From Straminergon stramineum (Eukaryota > Streptophyta > Bryopsida > Hypnales > Calliergonaceae), in assembly GCA_963920665.1 (NCBI GenBank), contig OY987272.1:11475001-11539000 (forward strand): a stretch of 64,000 nucleotides of DNA, given 5' to 3'. Positions 39,740 through 49,596 of the stretch are shown here, in pieces. Every line of letters begins with the position of its first letter. Position 1 is the first letter of the stretch. Under the pieces are notes generated by a model that saw only the letters and a program-made list of their open reading frames with translations, was not told where the DNA came from and ran no database searches. The position numbers and the translations under genes are program-made.

Positions 39740-40718
39740 ATGAATGTTTTATGGTACTTCATTAACAAAGTGTTTAGGTCACTCATAAAATTCAAGAAGT
39801 TGCATTAAGTTCCCATGGTTATTTTAATAAACTTGATCTTTGTAAGGTTTTAAAGAAAATTTAATTGGATTTCTTCATGAATGTAGAATTAACCAATGTT
39901 TTTCTATTACAAAGTATATACAACAGGGAACAATACTCTGAATTAGTTGTTGTATTAAAATTTCAACTATTTTGACATAAATTTCTGGCTTTATTTGAAC
40001 ACTTGCATGGTTCACTGAGAAGATGATGTTAATTTCATATAATAAATTAAAATCTAGTGCGTGTATTTGACCAAAACAATAGAACAAAATATGTATTAAA
40101 TTCTTTGAATGTGTTCAAGGTTTTATGGGCTTGTATTTGAAAGATTTATAATTATAGATATTTTGAAACTTATATATCTTTTAAATTCCTAAAATTTGGC
40201 ATATCATACATTTATTTAAACTAGAATGGAAAATTCTTCATTTAAAATTTGTTTGAAACTGTTAATGTGGAAAAATGCTATGAATTATGCTTGGGAACTA
40301 CAATTCTTCAAATAATTATACACTTCTAAATATTTTTTGAACCCCATTAATCAATAAAGAATCCATGAGTTCCAAAATAAGAATTTTTTATAACTCTATA
40401 GTAGAACCCAATGGATATTTCACTAAGTTTCCATGATTATTTTAATAAACTTGATTTCTTTACGGTTTCAAAAGAAATTTTAATTTTATCTCCCCATAAA
40501 TGTAGAATTATTGTGTTCCTTTTTTTCAAAAGTATATATAATACGAATTAATACCCTTGAATATGTGTTTTATTCAATTGGCAACGATTTAGACAAAAGC
40601 TTTGGAAATCATCCTAATACTTGTATGGTTCACTGGAAAGATGATGTTAATTTCATACAAAAAATTAAAATGTAATGTGCATATTTCACCGAAACAACAT
40701 AATAGAATATGTATTAAC
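39740..40718 (+). repeat. Diverged tandem duplication, period about 640 bp
   Basis: 39740-40100 and 40390-40718 share, in order, TTATTTTAATAAACTTGAT, AATGTAGAATTA, GGTTCACTG.GAAGATGATG then TTAATTTCATA, and ATATGTATTAA. Non-coding, and diverged by many substitutions and small indels. Confidence 0.7.
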
Positions 40719-42529
40719 CCCCCCCCACCCCACAAGCCAAAATCTAGCCTCTCTGAATTCAATTTGGGCCAAAATCACTTTGAATTGTGGTGGTATTGCC
40801 CTCCAAAATGTACAAGGGGGTAGGGTACAAGAAGGTAACATTGCACCCAGATTTTGAAGAGAATTGTTGTTGTACATTGGAGTGGGTTTAGGAATTGATA
40901 TTGTAAGTACAAGGAGATTTGCTTTATGAACATTCAAATTATTCATGAACTTTGAATGGAAATATGCATCCTATTTAATTGACTCCATCCAAAAGTTCTT
41001 GTATGTATTTTTATTATTTTTTTTATCAAACATAACCCAAAACCCTATAAATCCTTGTTGTATGGATAATTACTCACAATTTCTATATTCATAACTTCTT
41101 AATATGCGTAGTAAACTATGATGATCAATCGAACGTACTATATTTTTGTTGACTAGTAGTGTGGGCTCTTTTCAATTACAATAGAAACTATTGAATAATA
41201 CTATAATGTTGGAATGTTTCATTTTCATAAAATAATGTCCTTGTTTCATTTTATTTTGTTGATGACTGATTTCAATGACTGAGTCCAAAACTTGCTCAGT
41301 CTATTTTCGTGATAAATGTCGCGTGCAACTATGAAATACCACTTGTGCCTTCAATTTAGTTTTTTGAATTATAGACAACCATAAGTTCTAATTTTTGTTC
41401 TTCTAGTTTCTTGAAATAAAGTCCCTACTTTGTGGTCCACTTCATTGACATTCTCAATAGATGCAATACTTGTGAGTTTATAATATTAGTACAAGTATAA
41501 AATATAGGGAGGATTCATAATTCATGAAAATAGTAAAGTCATGGGTTTAAGGTTTAAATCACAATGATGGGAATGATTCATGAGAATTTGAATTGTAGTG
41601 TTGGTTAAACATCAATTATCAATATTTAAGGAATACACTTAGGGGCCTCAAGAAAAATTGGGCAACCACTATTTTTAAAGTTGGTATGAATGTTTTGACA
41701 AGAATTAAAACATTTTCTTGCTTTGAATGCTAATAATTATACTCAAACTTTGGAGTACATTCTGTTGCTATTTTTAAATATAGTATTAATGTTTAATTTT
41801 TGTACATGAAGCCTTAACTCGTGAGTGCCTTGGCATCCGTTTTTCTGGGTGATGAATAAATTGGACATGAAGTTTCATCCTCATTAATGCTTGGATGAAA
41901 ATCATCCTAATTTGTGTGGATACTTTTTGAAGATGTTGTTCTATCCGATGGTAGGATTTTAGTGCTATTATAGCACCCAATTTTCTAAAATTGAGTAAAG
42001 TACCCAAATGTCCAGTACTTGACCAAGCTAGAATTGTACTCACTTTAGTTCAAAATTTGATTAGCCCAAATGAGGTCATAGATTTTTAAAACACAAACAT
42101 TTCAAAATATCATGATGTCAACATACCCTCATTTGAAATCCATTCCAACAAATTTTACTCCAACCTTTCGTAATACTTTGCTTATAATCAAATGTAGAAA
42201 GAATTTTTGAATTTTCATTCAAAATTAATGAAAAAATAGTAGTGAGATTTTAAACATATAGATGGAATATACAACTCATACTGCACAACTTTTATTTGTA
42301 TAACAATAGTTTCAATATGCTTCCAAATAGCACTTCCTAATGATTTTTCTCAAATTGTCAACTTTGAGGTGAACATTTAATCTCTGTTGGATAACATAGA
42401 CGATTTATGTTAACGATAAAAGTGCAAGTAACTATTTATCTTTGTAATTCTTTGAGAAATTTTGAGTCAATTTTTAAAATTGAAGTCTGCAAGTCTTGGT
42501 TGAAAATGGTGGCTTGGCTTTAGGGTCGG

Positions 42530-43060
42530 CTTTGTATTTGGGTGGACATCTCTAGATTCGGGTAGTCATTTCCAGATTCGGATGCGATTGGCGGCTCGGC
42601 CTCAGCATCGAGGCGAGTTGGAGGGTCAGGTGTAGGTTTGGGTGCAGGTTCGGGAAGCAAGTTCAGGGTGCAGGTTCGGGTGCACGATCGGGTGAGATGG
42701 AGGTTCGGTTTAGGGTTGGCGTGGCCTCGGGAGGTCATCTCCCTCCTCGCGACACGCCTCTGTCTGTTTGCTTGCTGCAGTCTCTCCTTGCGCTGCTGTA
42801 TCTCCTCTTCCTCGCCGCGTTGTCTCTCCTCCTCGCGCCGCGCCGCCTCTCCTCCTCCTCGCGACGCGCCTGTGTTGCTTGCTTCTTTGAGTTGTGAGTT
42901 GTAAGTTGTGAGTTGTGAGTTGTGAGGTGTGAGTTTTGAGTTGTGAGGTGTGAGTTTTGAGGTGTGAGGTGTGAGTGATTCGTTTTTGCTGTACATTTGA
43001 GTGGTTGCATCTTCCGGAGTGCGCTTGAGATCGTCTGCTTTGTGGAGCGACTCTGCAATT
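42530..43060. promoter_or_regulatory. GC-rich island upstream of the multidomain gene
   Basis: A sharp rise in GC and CpG in an AT-rich surround. It contains repeated GCAGGTTCGGG words (42640-42690), two CCTCCTCGCGAC-RCGCC words (about 42735 and 42858) and a 7-bp tandem repeat (42890-42977). Frames are open on both strands at once, which argues for low-complexity DNA rather than a gene. By position it may be the promoter and 5' end of the plus-strand unit. Confidence 0.35.
42890..42977 (+). repeat. Tandem repeat of GTGAGTT / GTGAGGT, 7-bp unit
   Basis: About twelve units with G/T swaps (TTGTGAG, GTGTGAG, TTTTGAG). On the minus strand it would read as a TPHNSQL-like peptide repeat, but this follows from the repeat and is not taken as a gene. 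Confidence 0.85.
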
Positions 43061-43646
43061 GCAGATTTCAAATTCTTCATTCTTTTGTATTTGCGCGTGG
43101 GGAGCTGTGATCTGCAAGTTCAGCTCTTCTCCTATTTTCAATCTTTGCTTCCCTCTTGTGTTGTGCAAGTTTTCTTGTGTGCATTTTCTTTTCTTTTCTT
43201 GTGTAAGTTTTCTTCTTCTCCTATGTAAGTGCTACACACTGTGGTTTGGGTTTTGGGTTTTCTAAGTTGGATTTAGGGTACTGTTGAATTCTTGCACTCT
43301 TCTGTGTATTCCTGATTTCATATAGGTTGTTGTGTTCATGTAAAAATTTGGGTTTTAGGGTTTAGTATTACCAACTTAAAAATCAAGAATTAGAATGCTC
43401 TCTAGTCTTTCATTTAAGGCACATTCTTATATTTTTGTTCTGATCATTGAACTACACTAATACTGTTCTTGTATGACTCTAGATTTCCAGTGTGTGTTCC
43501 AAATTCACAATTTGGGTGGGCAAGTCAGTTGACAAGGATTTGCAAGAATTTGCAATTCAGGTATGCAAATCATCTCCAATACGTAGGGTTCATGCGCTAA
43601 AATTAGGGTTTCTGTTGTGAAGAAGACATTACAAGTACTTATTAGA

Positions 43647-44284
43647 TATCCTCGAGTCGATGATACTTGATTTTGATAAAATGAGATATCGTCGAGTCGA
43701 GGATAACAGAAATATCAATCGTTTCAAACTTCTAATGATAATTAGAGAAAGCTAATTAGCACTTATAGAGGTCCGGTTAGAGAACCTTGATATACTACAA
43801 TTAAAACAACACAAACAATTGTATCATCGAGTTGATGATAAAACTATCGAACTCATGCAAACTCCATAAACCATCTCCTCATAAACGAATATAATGAGGA
43901 AAGCAATCGAACGAGATAACTAAAATTTTAATCAATTCGTCACCCTATCTGTAAAGAAATTAGAAGAAATTAAAAGTAATTCAAAAGCTTTGTGATCCAG
44001 CCTATACTTTCTAAACTCAAAGAAAGTATCGTCGAGTCGATGATACTCTAAGCTACTTATATACTTTGAAATATCTAATACTACAATTGAATTTTACACT
44101 AGACTCATCTTATCGTCGAGACGACGATAAACAGAGATCATAACGACCCATAGAAACCCATCACTTAAAACCAATTAATTTAAAGAAAATTTATTATATA
44201 TGTATAATAGTAGAATTACGTATATTGAACATCATGAAAATGAAAGATATCTCGAAGCATTCTGGTATCGTCGAGTCGACGATA
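43647..44284. repeat. Right-leader cluster of six 19-bp palindromes
   Basis: Copies start at 43647, 43687, 43822, 44027, 44111 and 44266. The last is identical to TATCGTCGAGTCGACGATA at 37462. The cluster ends about 150 bp before the ATG of the multidomain gene and mirrors the cluster in front of the transposase gene, so the two divergent leaders carry the same sites. Confidence 0.9.
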
Positions 44285-44431
44285 CCCATTTCAGAATCAT
44301 ACTAGAACTTCCAATCTTCCAGACATTCAACATACTAAAGAAGTCCTCAAAAAGCTAAATCATTTACCCTTCCAATTGGTTTCGACTATAACATTTCTCA
44401 TCTAACCAATGTAATTTGATATTGAACAAAC

Positions 44432-45847
44432 ATGGAAGACAACTACAACTACTCTGTAACAAAACATCACCTCCAGCCATTCGTAAATCCTCTCAACGAT
44501 GAACCATTCATCGTTGAGATGGAAGACACATATGGGATGCTTTGGGAATTTAAGGAGCATATCCACACATGGAGTTTTGGAGTGAATCGCTGGAAGAATT
44601 ACGTCTATCTCCGCTATCGTATAGCCAGGAAGACGAATTACACGCCGTGGAATCTAAAAGAGAAAGTGACCCTCATCGAGGAACATCAAGGAAACTATGT
44701 CCTCATTGTTTTGAGAGAAGTTGACGACAGTGGCAAAAATAAAGACCACTGCCACTCCATTGTTATTAATGTAAATTCCTATCATGGGAAATTCGACCTA
44801 GAGAATCTCATGACTTTTCTCGGGGGGTCTCAAATGGAGTACCTGAATGAGGAGTTTCAAAAGAGCGGGTACGTCCCATGGAAGAATAGCACGGCAAAGT
44901 CCAACGCCTCAAGATTGCGCCTTATCTTTCAAACGCTGGATCGATATGCATTAGAGAATGTCGAGCCAGAACCTGCGATCGGTCGTAATGTCAGCCAGGG
45001 AAGAAGAGATGAATCTGATTCCCGTCTGAGACAATCTTCTGCTGCTGTTGGATCAGGGAGTAGAGGAACTAGGCCTAGTCAAACAAGATCAGAGCAGAAA
45101 CGAAAAGATACGGCCCCATCTGGAGGACTTGAATCGAGCAGAAAAAGGAAGAAAAGCCTTCCAACCGGAACCGGGGCTGCTGGTAGTTCTGGATCGGCGT
45201 TGACGATGGTCTCGGTAGGTCCTTTGTCCACCACCGAACCTCAAGAAGATTACGAGAGGTTTGCCCTTATATAGAGAAACTTTTGGGCTGAACACAAGCC
45301 ATGTTTTCTTCTAGGATCGGAGACCGTGTCCGTTGACATTAAACAATGCATCATCGCGAGTGATCAGTATGTAATTCGGACGTTGCAGAGAGACATAGTT
45401 GAGGCGGTAAAGAAAGAATTGATCCAGCTTATTGACATTAAGCAGCGACAGAAAGTCTGTCTTACGCCCGTGGACAAGAATCGTCAACTTCTAAAGAAGA
45501 AGCCAGAGAAGTGGGAAGAAATAGAACGTGGCCAATTCATGATCATAAATGGCCAGCATAGTATTACCGCCTCAAAGGAACTGCAGAAGGCAGGATGTGG
45601 AGAGGCCCGTAGAGTGGAGCTTCAGAGATGGGATGCATACATTGTTTGGTCGCTAGATCATAACAAATTGAGGAATATTTCAAAATTCTATAACTGCACT
45701 AACCACTTGGACCACGCACAACTGACTCGGGGAAACCAAATCGTCAGTTGCCGAAACATCTGGTTGGCTTACAAACGGCCAACGGATGATCGATTAGAAG
45801 ATGCGACAAGGAATAACAATTCCGTTGTCAACGTCACAAATTATAAG
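44432..45847 (+). pseudogene. Exon 1: unknown domain plus ParB/Srx-like domain
   Basis: Residues 1-180 are an aromatic-rich domain I do not recognise. Residues about 185-265 are a disordered, basic/serine-rich linker with the NLS-like SSRKRKKS. After the TAG at codon 281 comes a ParB/sulfiredoxin-like fold: a V.VD...........R segment, a helix (DIVEAVKKELIQ), a strand KVCLTPV, then MIINGQHSITASKEL with G374, Q375 and H376 at the place of the ParB box (I.G.HR..A), and a strand region up to residue 472. ParB-family domains bind nucleotide and act in DNA partition, or as nucleases or regulators on phages. Here Ser follows the His, where Arg is usual in ParB. The DGQHR proteins of bacterial phosphorothioation systems are a related alternative. 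Confidence 0.55.
44492..44518 (+). other. Perfect 12-bp-arm hairpin within exon 1
   Basis: CTCAACGATGAA, spacer CCA, TTCATCGTTGAG. It lies 60 bp after the ATG and encodes LNDEPFIVE. The arm word ATCGTTGA differs from the palindrome half-site ATCGTCGA by one transition, so it may be a related protein-binding site or a coincidence. Confidence 0.6.
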
Positions 45848-45995
45848 GTAGCATCCTATGGGCCCTTTAATTACAGAATCGTTTTATAATTCACTGAATG
45901 ATTTGCAATGTTGTTATATATTGGTCTATTCAAATTATTTTTGAATTCATTAATCCTTTCTACGCTTTCTTTGAATAAAGAAGCGAGTCGTGGGC

Positions 45996-46014
45996 TATCC
46001 TCGAGTCGAGGATA
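45996..46014. repeat. Palindrome copy in intron 1
   Basis: TATCCTCGAGTCGAGGATA, fully symmetric, 60 bp before the 3' splice site of the 230-bp intron 45848-46077. Confidence 0.9.
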
Positions 46015-46077
46015 CTGAGTCAGGAAAATCAATCGTAGGTGTAAAACATTCTCATGTTTTATATTGGCATGTTTCAG

Positions 46078-47403
46078 AAATTCACAGATGTAGTTGTCGA
46101 GTGGTTTCAAAATATCAACCCAGAGAAAGACGGCACATTGATTGGCGGGACGACAGATCTGAAGAATGAAATTCAGATAATAACATTGCTGGATGAGCTG
46201 TGGAAGCACTGGCAAGTGTTCTTAACTAAGCACGCTGCAGGCGAATTGATTGACCCGGTCACCTTTGCTCGATTTAAGGAGATCAAAGGTTTCAAGATAA
46301 AGACAATGTCACTGAAAAGAGAATTTTTCAAACATTGTGGCCATTTCACTGACAACGATTTTGGGACCTTTGCACAGCATCTCCTTGGTGAGACACCGAA
46401 ACAGCAAGCTGTTTACCCCAAAGTCTTTGTGTCAAAAACCAAAATTCTTGTTCCGGACAATCTCTCACATGGTGATTGGGTGGAGAGGAGGAAGCGGAAG
46501 AAAATTGTGCTTCAAGATCTGATGGCCATTAAGCCCGCTTTAAAGTTTACGAATAGCGGTGGGGACGTCATTGATAAAACATGGAAGTCTTGGAAGGCGA
46601 GACACAGGTTTACATCAGCAACATGGGATTTCCTCATTTCACACCCCAAGGCCGAATATTTCAAGAGGCGTCTTAGAAACGATGCATGGCTCAAGCGCGC
46701 AAAGGATCTTGAGAAGCCATTTCCGGAGGTGCTGCACATGTTTACAAGATTCATGAAGTTGAAGTACCAACTTCAGGACCAAAGCGGTGGAGTTCAAGTC
46801 AAAGGAATCGACATGTCCGCCAAGGTGCTGGTGACAAGTACCACTTATCAGTACCATAGTCAGGAGATTGATCTTGCAGTTCTGGATGTGCGGGAGGTGC
46901 AAAGAACAACACCGAGTGAAAATATAAGCGCCATCGACCTTGTCCTCGATTTCCTCCTTCAGAAATTGAGTCCGAAAATGACTGAGCCAAATGTGTAGCT
47001 CTTCATTTTGGAAGACAAGGAAGATGTGAAGGCTGCAATTAGGTTTGCAACTTCCAAGCTCGTGTAGTATGAGTATGTACTGTCTACGTACGTACCAAGA
47101 AAAGCAGAGATGCTCAATAATGTCACCAATCGAGGGACTGCTCCTAATGTTCCACTCTTATTTCTTTTTAAGAAAGGAAATACTTTTGCAAGCGCCGCTC
47201 GGGAGTTAATGAAGTCCAAGTATGACACGCCCTCAAATTGCGTGTATTACCTGGATTCTTCAAAAAATACAGAGGCAAAGTGGAGGATTGAGCCTACTGA
47301 ACTCATAATGGAGTTCTACCTAGACATCCTGCACGCTTTTGCGACGCCAGAGAAAAACATTCTCGACCTGTATTCGGGTGCGAAGTTCATGCTTGCTGCG
47401 AAG
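46078..47403 (+). pseudogene. Exon 2: degenerate N6/N4 methyltransferase-like domain
   Basis: Residues 473-914. The order of elements is that of a beta-type amino-methyltransferase: a strand ending EIDLAVLDVRE (742-745) where motif IV (DPPY-like) is expected, then a helix and strand NVxLFILEDKEDVKAAIRFATSKL, a strand with VLSTYVPRK, the LFLFKKG strand, the WRIEP.ELI..F segment, and motif I-like ILDLYSGAKFMLAA at 900-913 (D902) just before the splice. DVRE in place of DPPY and the loss of the second Gly of motif I suggest it no longer transfers methyl groups. ParB plus DNA methylase fusions are common in phages, which supports the assignment. Two TAG stops (46996, 47065). The N-terminal third (473-700) is unassigned. 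Confidence 0.5.
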
Positions 47404-47438
47404 GTAAGTATGCCCACTCTCGGAGTCTTCGAACTAGT

Positions 47439-47532
47439 TATCGTCGATTCGAGGATATAGATGGAGTTCTGTTTGATTACTTATTACTTTCCCTTGCTAG
47501 TTTAGAATTATGTTATCCTCGACTCGAGGATA
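47439..47532. repeat. Two palindrome copies in intron 2
   Basis: TATCGTCGATTCGAGGATA at 47439-47457 and TATCCTCGACTCGAGGATA at 47514-47532, both within the 206-bp intron 47404-47609. Confidence 0.9.
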
Positions 47533-47609
47533 ACATCAAATGTCCAGAACTTGTATTTTAGAATGCAACCTTCATGATAATCTCTAAATTCTCTCTTTAT
47601 TTACTGCAG

Positions 47610-49073
47610 ATGTTTGGAGCTTTTTTCTATGGTTTTGTCAACAAGGATGACGCGAAGTCGTATCTGCGAATTTCGAGTCTGGCGAAGAAAATGGATAAAA
47701 ATGATTTTATGTTCTCGAATTCGCCTTATTCGTTGTTGTATGAAAAAACAGCTGGTCGTGGACCTGTGGTTGTTCATTCAAACTCTCCCCCGTCACCGCC
47801 CATGTCATTTGACTCACCGCCTGTAGCGGCCATCCCTCTTAACAGAGAAAGAGAGACGATGGGTCCTCATGTGTGTAGTGATCCCGGCGTGGAAGGCATC
47901 GATGAGTTCGGAACCAACACGTTTCAGATTCATACGTGGATGTCGACTCCAGTCTCGCCGCCTATACTGCAAGGTGCAAACGATGAAGAGGATATGGAGA
48001 CAGATTCGGAATTTGAGCGCGAGCAACAACAGAGACCAGTGCTTCCATCCTGAGGGGCTAGAATCGAGGCCGAGCAGGATGTGATCATCAACGAAGTATT
48101 CAGGCCTGATGACATCCCCATCATGGAAGAACCACAACCTTCTCAGAGAAATAATATCCCGACGTCGCAGGAGGCTAGGGTTATCATCATTAGCGATGAT
48201 GATGACATTGATCATCCCCATTCCTCGGATGAGGAGGAGGAGGAGGAAGGCATTCTGCCGGTGACAGAGATGAAACCCGTCATTGCACCCTCCGGTGTGG
48301 TCGTCAAGGTGGAGAAGGATTGGTGGCAGAAGGACAAGGAGAAGCGAGAGAGAAGAATCGCACGCAAGGCGGAGAAAGAGGCGAAGGAGTAGGAACTGGC
48401 AGATGCAGTTGCGAAAAATGCAGAGACAAATGCCAAAATGCAGGAGGAGTCGCAGGCGCAATTCTCTCAGTTGAACAGTTAGGTCGCAATGCTTCTGCAG
48501 GCGATGAATTCGCAGAGCAGCCAATCTCAAGGCCAACTCCCCTTTGTTTTTAAGGCTCCAGCTCCTCACCCTTTGCCTTCGACAGTCCATGGTCCTGGCT
48601 TGCAGGAAATTCAAAATCCAATACCTGTAATCTCTTATCCTCGGGTCGAGGATAACCAGGACTATGTTTCCCTCGCTCATAAGGATCTGGTGAGCTCAAC
48701 ACCAGTATCCCAACTACCACGGGTTTCTTCTCCGAACCAAGGGGCATTCGAAGTCCTTGTTCCTGGAGGTGCGGATGTCTCTCATGTAGGAGAAGATAGA
48801 GAAGTTCCACAGTAGTATCATCAAGGCGATGATAAAGGTGAAGTGGAATCAGGGCTTGTTTCACAGGCAACGGAGATGGAGACACCGGTGTGCGGCACAT
48901 CGTCTCAGGTCGTGGAGGAGTTGCAATCACCTTTATCCGCAGAGGAAGAAAGGGTCGACTACGAAGCAAGTGAGGACGAGACCCAAGATAATGTGGTAGA
49001 GGAGATCCAAGGGAAGCCTCCTACTACAACGGCAGTGGGAGGGGATGAGCCTCAAGAGCATGGATCCGCTCAG
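47610..49073 (+). pseudogene. Exon 3: end of MTase fold and disordered acidic region
   Basis: The first about 45 residues (MFGAFFYGFVNKDDAKSYLR onward) complete the methyltransferase-like fold. The rest is low-complexity: SPPSPP, then VIIISDDDDID, which has the form of a SUMO-interacting motif, then EEEEEE, a charged coiled-coil-prone segment (KDKEKRERRIARKAEKEAKE onward) and a Q/S/P/E-rich tail. TGA at 48051 and TAG at 48390, 48480 and 48813 interrupt it, all in one frame. Two palindromes lie in this exon. If intron 3 is not used, the frame ends at TAA 49104-49106. Confidence 0.55.
48636..48834. repeat. Two palindrome copies in exon 3
   Basis: TATCCTCGGGTCGAGGATA at 48636-48654 and the decayed TATCATCAAGGCGATGATA at 48816-48834. 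These are the only copies inside predicted coding sequence and both fall in the disordered part, where an insertion would be tolerated. Confidence 0.85.
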
Positions 49074-49360
49074 GTACAACCCTCTGACCCATACGGTTTC
49101 GATTAAGTCAATAGAACTTGAAGTCGATCATGTTTGTGTGTATGAAGAGTAGGGACAAGGCTTTGAGTAGTCATCGAATCTCATATGTACTCCTACTGCG
49201 TGGCAGGATGGTGTGGCCACTTGTTGATTGCTTGCGCGTGGACTACATATATGTTTGCGGCTCCTTCTCGTGTAGTCTAGTGTACCATAGTTCTGTTAGA
49301 ATAGATTTTGCGACCCTATTTGAAACAGAAAATTTTCACCTGTATCATGTAATCTATGTA

Positions 49361-49366
49361 AATAAA
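49361..49366 (+). terminator. Possible poly(A) signal
   Basis: AATAAA in TGTAAATAAAATATG, 255 bp after the TAA that ends the exon 3 frame. If used, it would end a shorter ParB-MTase transcript before the FCP1 part. Confidence 0.35.
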
Positions 49367-49596
49367 ATATGCACATTTTTCAAATATCCTGTAGCCTAAT
49401 TGGATCCTCTTTTTGATGTTTTGGGTAACCAGCTCCAAAAACTTGAAAGTGTGCACCGCCCATTGCCAATGAAAGCACTTCCCACTGGGAGACCGCAGTC
49501 GATTAGTGGAATTCAATGCATCTCTCCCCTTTCTGGCTCACTCGTTTCTGCGTTTAAACAGGTAACTTCATTTCTTTGTTGTTATGCTTTGATCAG

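Larger units (their letters stand above)
38520..42500. other. AT-rich spacer inside the giant element
   Basis: No gene and no palindrome copies. It contains a short TTTAGGG tract (38701-38729), a diverged tandem duplication of about 330 bp (39740-40100 and 40390-40718), and a C9 run at about 40719. The composition matches the genomic deserts rather than the element's own GC-richer DNA, so it may be a nested insertion or just spacer. Confidence 0.5.

Noticed and set aside
42520..43168. Overlapping minus-strand frames of 107-186 codons
   Set aside because: Several frames on both strands are open together because of GC-rich simple repeats; the peptides are low-complexity and show no domain.
36354..48834. 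CRISPR array
   Set aside because: Repeats are short palindromes with very irregular spacing over 12 kb, in introns and leaders of a plant transposon.
49562..49596. 35-nt GT-AG intron joining 49469-49561 to the FCP1 exon
   Set aside because: It keeps phase 0, but 35 nt is shorter than plant introns normally splice. Kept only as an alternative start for a separate FCP1 gene.
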